DNA of 30,799 bases from JALYXS01 sp051003795 (GTDB lineage Bacteria > Acidobacteriota > Terriglobia > Bryobacterales > Bryobacteraceae). The notes beneath the pieces were generated by a model. It saw nothing but the letters and a program-made list of their open reading frames with translations, was not told the origin of the DNA and did no database searches. Made by a program: the position numbers and the translations under genes. Positions 7,738 to 16,032 of the stretch are shown here, piece after piece. Position 1 is the first letter of the stretch; each line of letters starts with the position of its first letter. The stretch is from assembly GCA_051003795.1 (NCBI GenBank), contig JBPCKZ010000249.1, positions 1 through 30,799 of the forward strand. Reading direction: 5' to 3'.

Positions 7738-8562
7738 CTAAATCTCTTTCAACAACCACTGCACCGACCTTCGCTGCACCTTCAGATATTCGGGATTCCA
7801 GAGAGCATGAATGGTATGTCCCACGGCAGTAAAAACGACTCTCCCCTTCCCGTAATCGTAAGCCCATCCGCCGATGGCTTTGGCCCCATACTTCTCGTAC
7901 GTCAAGCCATCGACATTCTCGGATTCGAGCAGGATGTTCTTGCGGTCCTTATCGTACTCCACGTAATGCTGCTCATCGTTCACGATAAATTCGCGGACCC
8001 CTTGCGTGATCGGATGGCTCGCGTTCACCACCCGCACCTTGAACGGCCGCAGCGGAGGGTGCCCAATATAGGCGCCCCCCATCACCTCGCGATAGGTCTT
8101 CGACGATAGCGAAACATGGCTGTTGTTGTGAAGGGAGTAAAATCCGTTTCCGGCGTTAACGAAATCCTTGAGGGCGGCGGCCTGTTCTTCCTTGATCCAC
8201 GTCTGAGGCTTGGGCTGGGCAAAATCCTTGTGGTTTTCGAGGTCCTGCTCGTACGCGGTGTACGCATCGGGGCCAAGGTAACCGTCGGGCCAAATCATGC
8301 CGTCGCGTAGGCAGAGAAAAACCTGGTAGTTCTTGAGCACGTCGCGCGAGAGCTGGTCATAGAGGGTAGTGTAATCCACCGTGACACCCAGCCCGACGAA
8401 CATCCTTGTTAAGGCGACGCGGATGTAATCCGAGTTATGGTATCGGTCGCCGATGAGGGCGAGAACGCGTTTTCCTTGCGCCTGCGCGGACGCGAGGCTC
8501 AACAGACTGGCGCCGGCGGCAACGCCGCGCAAGAGATCTCGACGGGATAGCTGAATCGGCAT
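7738..8562 (-). CDS. Exported ThuA-like protein
   Basis: 274 residues. The N-terminus carries a twin-arginine signal (SRRDLLRGVAAGASLLSL, then an AQAQ cleavage region), so the protein is probably exported folded by Tat. The rest resembles ThuA-like trehalose-utilisation proteins, a class-I-glutamine-amidotransferase-like fold: KRVLALIGDRYHNSDYI at the start, FVNAGNGFYSLHNNSH in the centre, GHPPLRPFKVRV and HPITQGVREF, then GKGRVVFTAVGHTIHALW near the end. ThuA-like proteins are tied to sugar metabolism (trehalose/maltitol in Sinorhizobium), but most, this one included, have no tested role. The ATG at 8562 is preceded by GGAGAA at a good distance. It lies 15 bp behind the small membrane protein gene, which suggests cotranscription. 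Confidence 0.85.
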   Translation of the reverse strand: MPIQLSRRDLLRGVAAGASLLSLASAQAQGKRVLALIGDRYHNSDYIRVALTRMFVGLGVTVDYTTLYDQLSRDVLKNYQVFLCLRDGMIWPDGYLGPDAYTAYEQDLENHKDFAQPKPQTWIKEEQAAALKDFVNAGNGFYSLHNNSHVSLSSKTYREVMGGAYIGHPPLRPFKVRVVNASHPITQGVREFIVNDEQHYVEYDKDRKNILLESENVDGLTYEKYGAKAIGGWAYDYGKGRVVFTAVGHTIHALWNPEYLKVQRRSVQWLLKEI

Positions 8563-8577
8563 ATTGTTCTCCGAACG

Positions 8578-8976
8578 TCAGGTCGAAGCAACCAGCGATT
8601 CGCCGGAGCGCAACCGCGAGTACAACGACGACCCGAGCCAGATGCCAGGCGGAAAAATCACCAGCAGGGCGAATCCGTACCAATGCGGCGCGGTTTTCCA
8701 GAACATCGCCAGGGAAACCACGCCCATGAACTCGCCGAAGATTATAAGGCCCACGGTCGCGATTCGGGAACGGGTGCGCGCGATCCAGGCGCATAGATAG
8801 CCGCCAACAATGGAGTAAAGAAATCCCGTCAGCGAACTAATCGCGAAATAGGAGCGGGGAGGGGTCGTCATTGAGGCAAAGCCGGGAATGAGCGCCGCGC
8901 AAACTTGGTCGGTTAGCACCACCAGCACGCCAATGGCGACGTATCCCGCGGCAACGGCGCCGATAATTCTCCACAT
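8578..8976 (-). CDS. Small four-helix membrane protein
   Basis: 132 residues with about four hydrophobic segments (near residues 3-27, 42-62, 69-89 and 98-119 by eye) separated by short charged loops such as ARTRSR. I do not recognise the family; it looks like a generic inner-membrane protein of unknown function. The ATG at 8976 is chosen because GGAGGT lies 6 bases upstream, whereas the frame's earlier TTG at 8997 has none. The gene is followed closely by the exported ThuA-like gene. Confidence 0.75.
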   Translation of the reverse strand: MWRIIGAVAAGYVAIGVLVVLTDQVCAALIPGFASMTTPPRSYFAISSLTGFLYSIVGGYLCAWIARTRSRIATVGLIIFGEFMGVVSLAMFWKTAPHWYGFALLVIFPPGIWLGSSLYSRLRSGESLVAST

Positions 8977-9019
8977 AAGAACCTCCGGTCTCAGCAAGTA
9001 TACAGGATGACGCGTCCGT

Positions 9020-9382
9020 TCACTCGGCTATCTTGGTGGCACTCGCGCCGGCAACGGCCGTGCCGCTTAACTTTCGCAAATCGTAATACTGAATGCGGCA
9101 GTACAGGCAATGATAGAGGTGGCCACCCAGAAATTTCTGAAGCAGGCTCATGGGGGTTTTCAGCATTTTATCGATCTTATCCGGTTTCGACCTCGGACGA
9201 ACGCGCATATTGCCGCAGTGGGGGCAGTGAGTATGGTGAGCGAAATAGAGCGCAAAATGGTGTGTCTTGCCGGTACGAAAGCTGCATTCTTTGCATTTAT
9301 ATATAGGGGCATATATCATCCGTTCCATGATATTCCTGGGGACTCTCACCAAGATCCCCCGGCACTTTTCGCAGCGTGGCAT
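9020..9382 (-). CDS. Small zinc-ribbon-like protein with four CxxC pairs
   Basis: 120 residues, strongly basic. Four CxxC pairs are visible: CEKC (residues 4-7), CKEC and CPHC in the middle, and CLYC near residue 95, enough for two zinc ribbons or one paired ribbon. A GKTHHFALYFAHHTHCP segment adds four histidines beside the third pair. There is no signal peptide or membrane helix. I do not recognise a named family; nucleic-acid binding or a structural role are possibilities only. The ATG at 9382 (starting MPRCEKC) is preferred to the TTG two codons earlier. The gene is divergent from uvrA, with about 80 bp between the two starts and a dyad in the gap. Confidence 0.7.
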   Translation of the reverse strand: MPRCEKCRGILVRVPRNIMERMIYAPIYKCKECSFRTGKTHHFALYFAHHTHCPHCGNMRVRPRSKPDKIDKMLKTPMSLLQKFLGGHLYHCLYCRIQYYDLRKLSGTAVAGASATKIAE

Positions 9383-9398
9383 GTGCAACCCTATGCTA

Positions 9399-9421
9399 TG
9401 TCACATTGCCAATACGTGACA
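9399..9421. promoter_or_regulatory. Dyad in the divergent zinc-ribbon/uvrA promoter region
   Basis: TGTCAC (9399-9404) and GTGACA (9416-9421) are a perfect 6-bp inverted repeat around 11 bases that hold a second, nearly concentric dyad, ATTG-C-CAAT (9405-9413). On the minus strand it overlaps a plausible promoter for the zinc-ribbon gene: -35 TTGTCA (9422-9417), 18-bp spacer, -10 TAGCAT (9398-9393). On the plus strand a TAGAAT at 9434-9439 could be the -10 for uvrA. An operator serving both genes is the obvious reading, but the regulator is unknown. Confidence 0.4.
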
Positions 9422-9462
9422 ACTCCGTCAAAATAGAATTTCCTCCGAAAGTTTCCTGCATA

Positions 9463-12225
9463 ATGCTGAGACAGATCACCGTCCACGGGGCGCGTCAACA
9501 CAATCTCAAGAACATCGACGTGGAGATTCCGCGCAACAGCCTGACCGTGATTACCGGGTTGAGCGGCTCGGGAAAGTCGTCATTGGCGTTCGACACCATC
9601 TATGCCGAGGGCCAGCGGCGATACGTCGAGACCCTCTCCACCTACGCGCGGCAGTTCTTGGATCAGATGGAGCGCCCCGACGTCGATTCCATCGAAGGAC
9701 TCAGCCCCGCAATCTCGATTGAACAAAAAACCACCAGCCGCAGCCCGCGATCGACTGTGGGGACCATCACCGAGATTTACGATTATTTGCGGCTGCTCTA
9801 CGCCTCGATCGGCATCCCCCATTGCCCGGTTTGCGGCAGCGAGATCTCGCTGCAAACCACGGAACAGATTCTGCAGCATGTGATGGCTTTGAAGCAGGGT
9901 GAGCGGATCATGGTGATGGCGCCGGTGGTCCGGGGCCGCAAAGGCGAGTACCGCAAAGAGCTGGAAAATCTAGCGCGGCAGGGGTTTGAACGGGCGCGAA
10001 TCGATGGCGCGATCCGGACGCTGGATGACGAGATCCCGCTCGACCGGCGCAAGAATCACACTATCGAAGTGATTGTGGATCGCCTGATCGTGAAGGCCGG
10101 GATCGACAAGCGGCTCGAAGCGTCCATCGAAACGGCGACGAAACTGGCGAACGGCTTGGTGTTGGTCGCCGTGGTGGGCGGGGATGAACGGCTGTATTCA
10201 CGCAAGCTCGCCTGCATGGAATGCGGGACCAGCGTGCCGCAACTCGAGCCGCGCTCGTTTTCTTTCAATAGTCCGTATGGCGCGTGCGAAACCTGCTCGG
10301 GACTCGGCAGCGAATACGTATTCGACGCCGCAAAAGTGATTATCGATCCATCCAAACCGTTGTTGGAGGGCGGGCTTGGGCCCGGCGCGGGCTCCGGCCC
10401 GATTCATCGGAAGCTGACCGACGCGGCCAAGCAATTTCGTATCAAGCTTTCGACGCCGTTTGAAAAATTCACGCCCAAAATCAAGCGGGTGTTGCTGGAA
10501 GGAGACGAAGTGTTTCCCGGCATCCTGCAATTGCTGCGCCGCAATTTCGAAGAGGCATCGGAGGGCTACCGCGATTGGCTGACCGAATACATGTCGCCGG
10601 TGATCTGCTCGGCCTGCAAGGGTAAGCGGCTTAAAGCCTCGAGTCTGGCGGTAAGGGTCAAGGCGCTCTCGATTGCGGACTTCACGGAAATGCCCATCTC
10701 TCGCGCGCTGTTGACTTCGCAATCGTGGAAATTCAACGATCGCGAAACGCAGATCGCCGGGCGGGTGGTGGATGAGATCCGGCGAAGGCTCGAATTCCTG
10801 CAGGCGGTTGGGCTGCATTATTTGAGCCTCGAACGTTCGGCCGCCACCATCTCCGGCGGTGAAGCGCAACGCATCCGGCTGGCGACGCAAATCGGATCGA
10901 AATTGCGCGGCGTGCTGTATGTGCTCGATGAGCCTTCGATCGGGCTGCATCCGCGCGACAACCAGCGGCTGCTCGAAACCCTGACGCAATTGCGGGACAT
11001 GGGCAACACGGTTCTAGTGGTGGAGCACGATGCGGAAACCATCGAGCGCGCGGATTACGTGATCGATCTCGGACCGGGCGCCGGAAGATTGGGCGGCGAA
11101 CTGGTCGCGCAAGGCACGCCCGAGGCGATTCGCCGCAATCCCGATTCGCTGACCGGAAAGTATCTTTCGGGCGCGGTCTCAATTCCCGTTCCGTCCGTCC
11201 GGCGGCGTTCAAACGGCAAGAAGCTGACCGTGACCGGGGCGAGCGAACACAATCTGGACAACGTCGATGTGGAAATTCCGCTAGGCGTCTTCACGGTGGT
11301 AACCGGCGTTTCGGGCAGCGGAAAATCGACGCTGATCAACGATATCGTTTACCGCGCCCTGGCGAAAGAGATTTACGGATCGCACGACGAGCCGGGCGCG
11401 CACGAATCGCTGACCGGCTTGCAGCATTTGGACAAAGCCATCCGCATCGATCAATCGCCGATCGGCCGCACGCCGCGATCAAATCCAGCCACCTACACCG
11501 GCCTGTTTACTCCGATTCGCGACTTGTATGCCATGCTGCCCGAATCGCGAGAGCGCGGGTACAAGGCCGGGCGATTCAGTTTCAACGTCAAAGGCGGGCG
11601 TTGCGAAGCGTGCCAGGGCGACGGGCTGAAGCGCATCGAAATGAACTTTCTGCCGGACGTGTATGTGACGTGCGACGTATGCCGCGGGCGCCGTTACAAC
11701 TACGAAACTCTGCAGGTGAAATATAAGGGCAAGTCGATTGCGGACCTGCTCGAAATGACGGTTGAGGAAGCGCTGCCGATTCTCGAAAATATCCCGCAGA
11801 TTCGACCCAAGCTGCAAACGCTGAACGACGTCGGCTTGGGGTATATTCATCTGGGGCAATCCTCGACCACGCTTTCGGGCGGCGAAGCACAGCGCATCAA
11901 GTTGGCGAAAGAACTGAGCAAGCGCCAGACGGGGCGGACGTTTTATCTGCTCGACGAGCCGACCACGGGCTTGCATTTCGACGACGTCCGCAAGCTGCTC
12001 GACGTGCTGCAGCGGCTGGTCGATCTAGGCAACACCGTGTTGGTGATCGAGCATAATCTGGACGTAATCAAGACGGCGGATTGGATTATCGATCTCGGTC
12101 CGGACGGCGGCGAGTACGGCGGCAAGATCGTCGCTTGCGGAACGCCCGAACAGATCCTGCGGTCGCGGAAAAGCTTCACGGCGGAAGCTTTGCGCAAGGT
12201 TTTGGGAGCGGGCCAGGCCGCGTGA
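9463..12225 (+). CDS. uvrA: Excinuclease ABC subunit A
   Basis: DNA-damage recognition ATPase of nucleotide excision repair, working as a dimer with UvrB in the cytoplasm. Two ABC modules are complete: Walker A GLSGSGKSS at residues 32-40 and GVSGSGKST near 614-622; signatures ISGGEAQRIRLA near 462 and LSGGEAQRIKLA near 803; Walker B VLYVLDEPSIGLHPRD and FYLLDEPTTGLHFDD. Zinc-binding cysteines are visible in CPVCGSE, CMECGTS with CETCSGLG, and CEACQGDG with CDVCRGR. At 920 residues it is near the usual ~940. The frame runs upstream to 9376, but those codons lie in the divergent promoter region and do not fit UvrA, whereas the ATG at 9463 gives the typical LRQITVHGARQHNLKN start. No good Shine-Dalgarno is seen before it. 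Its stop overlaps the next gene (GTGA). Confidence 0.97.
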   Translation: MLRQITVHGARQHNLKNIDVEIPRNSLTVITGLSGSGKSSLAFDTIYAEGQRRYVETLSTYARQFLDQMERPDVDSIEGLSPAISIEQKTTSRSPRSTVGTITEIYDYLRLLYASIGIPHCPVCGSEISLQTTEQILQHVMALKQGERIMVMAPVVRGRKGEYRKELENLARQGFERARIDGAIRTLDDEIPLDRRKNHTIEVIVDRLIVKAGIDKRLEASIETATKLANGLVLVAVVGGDERLYSRKLACMECGTSVPQLEPRSFSFNSPYGACETCSGLGSEYVFDAAKVIIDPSKPLLEGGLGPGAGSGPIHRKLTDAAKQFRIKLSTPFEKFTPKIKRVLLEGDEVFPGILQLLRRNFEEASEGYRDWLTEYMSPVICSACKGKRLKASSLAVRVKALSIADFTEMPISRALLTSQSWKFNDRETQIAGRVVDEIRRRLEFLQAVGLHYLSLERSAATISGGEAQRIRLATQIGSKLRGVLYVLDEPSIGLHPRDNQRLLETLTQLRDMGNTVLVVEHDAETIERADYVIDLGPGAGRLGGELVAQGTPEAIRRNPDSLTGKYLSGAVSIPVPSVRRRSNGKKLTVTGASEHNLDNVDVEIPLGVFTVVTGVSGSGKSTLINDIVYRALAKEIYGSHDEPGAHESLTGLQHLDKAIRIDQSPIGRTPRSNPATYTGLFTPIRDLYAMLPESRERGYKAGRFSFNVKGGRCEACQGDGLKRIEMNFLPDVYVTCDVCRGRRYNYETLQVKYKGKSIADLLEMTVEEALPILENIPQIRPKLQTLNDVGLGYIHLGQSSTTLSGGEAQRIKLAKELSKRQTGRTFYLLDEPTTGLHFDDVRKLLDVLQRLVDLGNTVLVIEHNLDVIKTADWIIDLGPDGGEYGGKIVACGTPEQILRSRKSFTAEALRKVLGAGQAA

Positions 12226-13187
12226 GCGAAAGCAAGTACGGCGTCCGGCCGCTCGATCTCTCCGGGTTGAAAACCGTTTCGCTGAAGGATCGCGGCGGAA
12301 AAGTGATGGTCAAAGATTTCGCGTCCGTTTACTCGAAAGGCGGGGGCATTGGCGGTTGGCTCCATTCGCTCCCCCACATTCTCGCGGGCAACGGTTTTCG
12401 CGGCGTGGTGCAGGCCATCGCCCGGGCGCGCGTGCTGGGCAAGCCCGTCATTTGGGGACTCGGCGGGCATGTGATCAAGTGTGGTCTCGCGCCGGTGCTG
12501 ATCGATTTGATGCAGCGCAATTTTGCGACGGCTTTCGCGATGAACGGGGCGGCGGCGATTCACGATTTCGAAATCGCGCTGGCCGGCTGCACCAGCGAGG
12601 ATGTGGAGTCCGTGTTGCCCGACGGCCGCTTCGGGTCCGCGGAGGAGACTGGCCGCGAGATGAATCTGGCGATCCGGCGGGGCAACTCCGACGGCCTGGG
12701 TATTGGGGAAGCATACGGCCGCAGTCTTGAAACGCTTGCCGATTCTGAAACCGCAGCGCAAAGTTTGCTGCTGCAAGCGTACCGGCACGGCGCGCCCGTC
12801 ACGGTGCATGTCGCGGTGGGAACCGACACGCCGCATACCCATCCGGCGATCGATCCCGCCGCGCTGGGGAGCGCGACCCATCGCGATTTCCGGCTATTCT
12901 GTTCGCTGGCGGCCGCGTTGAACGATGGTGGCGTTTACATCAATGCCGGATCGGCGGTGGTGATGCCGGAAGTGTTTCTGAAGGCGATCTCGGCCGTTCG
13001 GAATTTGGGCTATCCGCTCGGGGATTTCACGACCGTGAATATGGATTTCCTGCAGCACTACCGGCCCAAGGCGAATGTGGTGGAGCGGCCCCATTCGCAG
13101 TCCGGCGGTCGCGGATATTCTTTAACCGGGCATCACGAGATCATGGTTCCGCTGCTTGCCGCCGCGCTCATCGAGTGCGCGGAATGA
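12222..13187 (+). CDS. Conserved protein of unknown function, weakly deoxyhypusine-synthase-like
   Basis: 321 residues, no signal peptide or membrane helix. It is glycine-rich with patches that look conserved: GKPVIWGLGGHVIKCGLAPV, FAMNGAAAIHDFEIALAGCT followed by SEDV, FGSAEETGREMN, and GTDTPHTHPAIDP. The NGAAAIHDFE and TSEDV pieces recall the NAD-binding Rossmann-like fold of deoxyhypusine synthases, but I cannot see that enzyme's active-site lysine motif, so the link is weak and a different reaction is as likely. The GTG at 12222 is used: its TGA-overlap with uvrA (GTGA) and a GGGAG about 14 bases upstream fit, while earlier starts lie inside uvrA. It overlaps the CPBP gene downstream (ATGA). 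Translational coupling with uvrA is implied. MtnA, an enzyme linked to polyamine by-products, is two genes on. Confidence 0.75.
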   Translation: MSESKYGVRPLDLSGLKTVSLKDRGGKVMVKDFASVYSKGGGIGGWLHSLPHILAGNGFRGVVQAIARARVLGKPVIWGLGGHVIKCGLAPVLIDLMQRNFATAFAMNGAAAIHDFEIALAGCTSEDVESVLPDGRFGSAEETGREMNLAIRRGNSDGLGIGEAYGRSLETLADSETAAQSLLLQAYRHGAPVTVHVAVGTDTPHTHPAIDPAALGSATHRDFRLFCSLAAALNDGGVYINAGSAVVMPEVFLKAISAVRNLGYPLGDFTTVNMDFLQHYRPKANVVERPHSQSGGRGYSLTGHHEIMVPLLAAALIECAE

Positions 13188-13888
13188 TCTCGGAAAGGCC
13201 ATTCTGGCGCTACCCCGATCTATTGCTATTCTTCGGCTTGGCGCTGCCATGCATCTTAACCGGGATGCTGCTTACGAAGGCCGTGGCGGTGTTGTTTCAT
13301 CTGAATTTGGATAAAGGGCTGCTGCTCATTCCGGGACAGTTCGTGGGGTACGGATTTCTTTTTATCGCGCTCTCTTGGATTTTGAAGCTGGAATATGGCC
13401 GGCCTTTTTGGCGTTCCCTGGGCTGGGTGCCATTTCCGCAATCGCTAGCGACGACGATTCTCTGCGGCGTGCTGTTGACGTTCGTGGTCGCCGCCGGCGG
13501 CATCTTGTTGCGGACGCCGGACGTGGATACGCCGTTGCGCGAACTGCTGGCAAAACGGAGTACGGCGATCCTGGTCGCGGTTTTCGGAACGACCGTCGGG
13601 CCGCTGTGCGAAGAGCTTGGCTTTCGCGGATTTCTACAGCCGTTGCTGGTTAGCACGTTCGGCGCGCTGCGCGGAATCATACTGGCTTCGCTCCCGTTTG
13701 GCTTGCTGCATGCCGCGCAAAACGCCTTTTCCTGGCGGCATGTTTTGCTCATAACGCTCGCGGGCATGGCCTTCGGCGCAATGCGCCATATTTCCGGATC
13801 GACCCGGGCCTCTACTTGGATGCATGCGGCTTACAACGCGACGATGTTCCTGGCGTTTTTCGCGCCGGAAAGGAAGCTGCCTGGATGA
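13184..13888 (+). CDS. CPBP family intramembrane metalloprotease
   Basis: 234 residues with about six to eight hydrophobic segments. The three family motifs are present: EELGFRG at residues 143-149 (EExxxR), FGLLHAAQN (FxxxH), and HAAYN near the C-terminus (HxxxN). Relatives (Abi/CAAX prenyl protease-like) cut substrates within the inner membrane, and some protect against bacteriocins; the substrate here is unknown. The ATG at 13184 overlaps the previous stop (ATGA). An alternative in-frame GTG start 9 bases upstream at 13175 would lie within the previous gene. mtnA begins 7 bp after its stop. Confidence 0.88.
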   Translation: MISERPFWRYPDLLLFFGLALPCILTGMLLTKAVAVLFHLNLDKGLLLIPGQFVGYGFLFIALSWILKLEYGRPFWRSLGWVPFPQSLATTILCGVLLTFVVAAGGILLRTPDVDTPLRELLAKRSTAILVAVFGTTVGPLCEELGFRGFLQPLLVSTFGALRGIILASLPFGLLHAAQNAFSWRHVLLITLAGMAFGAMRHISGSTRASTWMHAAYNATMFLAFFAPERKLPG

Positions 13889-13895
13889 TAACAAT

Positions 13896-14903
13896 GTGGT
13901 AGAAACCATTCAGTGGATCGACGACGCCGTCGTAATGATCGACCAGACGCGCCTTCCCGCCGAAGAAGCTTACGTCACTTGCCGCACTTACCAGGAGATG
14001 GCGGATGCGATCCGCGCCATGGTGATTCGCGGCGCTCCGGCGATCGGTGTAGCGGCCGCGATGGGCGTGGCGCTTGGCGTTCAACAAGGCGCGGACTTCG
14101 AAACGGTTTGCGAGACGCTCGCGGCCACCCGCCCCACGGCTGTGAATCTGTTCTGGGCAATCGGGCGCATGCGGACCCTGCACGCATCGCTGCAAGGGCA
14201 GGCGCCGGACGCGATCGCCGCGCGCATGGTGGCCGAAGGGCAACAGATCCGTCTCGAAGATATCGCGATCAACAAAGCCATCGGCGCGCACGGGGCCGTT
14301 CTCGTGCCGGACGGCAAGACGGTTCTCACGCATTGCAATGCCGGAGCGTTGGCCACGGCCGGATACGGCACCGCGCTCGGCGTGATCCGCGCGGCGGTCG
14401 CGGCGGGCAAGACCATCGACGTGTTCGCCGATGAAACACGACCGTTCCTGCAAGGCGCGCGGTTGACCGTCTGGGAATTGCAGCGGGACAACATTCCGGC
14501 GACGTTGATCACCGACAATATGGCGGGGCATTTTCTGCGCTCGGGACGCATCGGATGCGTGATCGTGGGCGCGGACCGCATCGCGCGCAATGGCGACGTG
14601 GCGAACAAGATTGGCACGTATTCGGTGGCCGTGCTGGCGAAAGAAAACGGAATTCCGTTCTACGTCGCGGCTCCGGTTTCCACGCTCGATCTTTCCATGA
14701 CCTCGGGCGACCGGATTGCGATCGAGCAGCGGCCATCGCGGGAAGTTACGCACGTTTTTGGGGTGCCTGTCGCCCCGGCGGGAACCGCGGTCATGAACCC
14801 GGCGTTCGATGTGACGCCGCATCGCTACGTTTCGGCTATCGTCACCGAGCGCGGGATCGCGCGCGCGCCATACACGGAATCGCTAGCGAAGCTCGCGTGC
14901 TAG
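13896..14903 (+). CDS. mtnA: Methylthioribose-1-phosphate isomerase
   Basis: Converts 5-methylthioribose-1-phosphate to the ribulose-1-phosphate form in the methionine salvage pathway, in the cytoplasm. 335 residues, the usual length. Visible signatures are VIRGAPAIGVAAAMGVALG, LTHCNAGALAT with the catalytic cysteine at 147, ETRPFLQGARLTVWEL, TDNMAGHFL, and VIVGADRIARNGDVANKIG with the catalytic aspartate at 227. The related translation factor eIF2B subunits lack this cysteine pair context, so MtnA is the better call. GTG at 13896 gives MVETIQW, the typical start; the frame is open further upstream, but that part lies inside the CPBP gene. No mtnP or mtnK is in view, so the rest of salvage is elsewhere or by another route. 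Confidence 0.93.
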   Translation: MVETIQWIDDAVVMIDQTRLPAEEAYVTCRTYQEMADAIRAMVIRGAPAIGVAAAMGVALGVQQGADFETVCETLAATRPTAVNLFWAIGRMRTLHASLQGQAPDAIAARMVAEGQQIRLEDIAINKAIGAHGAVLVPDGKTVLTHCNAGALATAGYGTALGVIRAAVAAGKTIDVFADETRPFLQGARLTVWELQRDNIPATLITDNMAGHFLRSGRIGCVIVGADRIARNGDVANKIGTYSVAVLAKENGIPFYVAAPVSTLDLSMTSGDRIAIEQRPSREVTHVFGVPVAPAGTAVMNPAFDVTPHRYVSAIVTERGIARAPYTESLAKLAC

Positions 14904-14924
14904 TGGGCGTGTTAGCGTAAGCTC

Positions 14925-15440
14925 ATGCGCCTCGGAATCGCCCTTTTTCTCTCCGCCATTTCGCTCCATGCGGCGGGCGAGCTTTCGAACCGGCGAGCGC
15001 CGGGGTTCTCGCTTCCCGGATCGGATTCGCAACAGCACGACACGCAGGATTACCGCGGGAAAGTGCTCCTTATCGAAACCATGCAGACCGGTTGCGAGCA
15101 TTGCCGGAAATTGTCGGTGGTCCTCGAAGAAGCGGCGGCGAAGTACGGCGGCAAGGTGGCGATTTTATCCATCGTTACGATGCCCGATACCATGCAGAAG
15201 GTCAAGCAGTACATCGACCGGAACAACATTACGACGCCCATCCTTTTCGATTGCGGACAAGTGATGGCTTCCTACTTGAAGATCACGCCCGCGAATCCCA
15301 CGGTGCACTTTCCCCATGTGTTCCTCATCGATCCGGACGGCGCGATCCGCAACGACTTCGGCTACGAAGCGGCAACGGAACAGATGTTCGAAAGCAAAAC
15401 GCTGTTTGGGGAGATTGAAAAGCTGCTTAAAACGCGGTAG
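14925..15440 (+). CDS. Secreted thioredoxin-like/TlpA-type protein
   Basis: 171 residues with a short signal peptide (hydrophobic core GIALFLSAISLHA, cleavage likely after HAA). The mature part has the AhpC/TSA-thioredoxin fold: RRAPGFSLPGSDSQ, GKVLLIETMQTGCEHCRK with the CxxC pair at Cys57 and Cys60, then VFLIDPDGAIRNDFGY near the end. The active-site pair CEHC lacks the tryptophan of classical WCxxC thioredoxins but keeps both cysteines, so a redox role in the periplasm is inferred, perhaps on cytochrome maturation or general disulfide handling. It begins 21 bp behind mtnA, and its stop is 3 bp from the stop of a convergent gene. Confidence 0.8.
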   Translation: MRLGIALFLSAISLHAAGELSNRRAPGFSLPGSDSQQHDTQDYRGKVLLIETMQTGCEHCRKLSVVLEEAAAKYGGKVAILSIVTMPDTMQKVKQYIDRNNITTPILFDCGQVMASYLKITPANPTVHFPHVFLIDPDGAIRNDFGYEAATEQMFESKTLFGEIEKLLKTR

Positions 15441-15443
15441 ACG

Positions 15444-16004
15444 TCAATGAATCAAAGCGGATTGAACCGTTTTCGCTATGATAATCGGATACTTTTCGTT
15501 GGGATAGGGCGGCGTTTGCGCGTGATCTAACTCTATTCCAGTACTCAGGCGCATTCTCCATACTGCTTGAAAGACTATTTCAGGCTGGCGGCCCGCGAAT
15601 GCAATGGTAATTTTCGGGCGCCAGTTTACGTTCTGCAAGGCGGCGCCGTGAAAGCCGGCTGAACGAGTGATCATCGCCGTAAGCCTAAAGCCGTTTGGTG
15701 TACACGCCAGGGCGGTCTTGACTTCAGGCGAATCCATGGAGCCTAGAATGGGACCGTGGGCTACTATCGTCACGGGTTTTCCACCGCCGCGTGAAGGGGT
15801 CGCCGACGTCTCTTCCGCCAGTAACTCTATCGTTTCCGGTACAACATCGAGACGACCGTCTGCCTGCGGTTCCACCGAGACGCCGATTGAGCGCACTTCC
15901 ATCCCCACGCACGTCTTGACGATTGATTGCGCGTTCGCGGGGCTCGCTAACAGAACCGCAACACCAATAACAGCCAGTCCTATGGCGCCAGGCACATCCT
16001 CCAT
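15444..16004 (-). CDS. Secreted protein of unknown function
   Basis: 186 residues. A hydrophobic N-terminus (AIGLAVIGVAVLLASPANAQ) with an ANA-Q cleavage site points to export. The rest holds two cysteines in the mature part (near residues 33 and 100) and strand-like stretches such as PKITIAFAGRQPEIVFQAVW; I do not recognise a family. The ATG at 16004 has GGAG only after it, not before, so the start is moderately certain. It lies 28 bp behind the PKD-domain gene and may be cotranscribed with it. Its stop is tail-to-tail with the thioredoxin-like gene, 3 bp apart. Confidence 0.6.
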   Translation of the reverse strand: MEDVPGAIGLAVIGVAVLLASPANAQSIVKTCVGMEVRSIGVSVEPQADGRLDVVPETIELLAEETSATPSRGGGKPVTIVAHGPILGSMDSPEVKTALACTPNGFRLTAMITRSAGFHGAALQNVNWRPKITIAFAGRQPEIVFQAVWRMRLSTGIELDHAQTPPYPNEKYPIIIAKTVQSALIH

Positions 16005-16032
16005 TATAAGCCGGCGATCACGTTGACCGCGC

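Noticed and set aside
12222..13187. Firm call as deoxyhypusine synthase
   Set aside because: Only two short patches look similar and the active-site lysine motif is not visible, so I left the protein unassigned.
13812..14822. Long open frame on the minus strand, antisense to mtnA (about 336 codons)
   Set aside because: It is a GC-driven shadow of a certain MtnA gene; its product is Arg/His-rich and matches no family.
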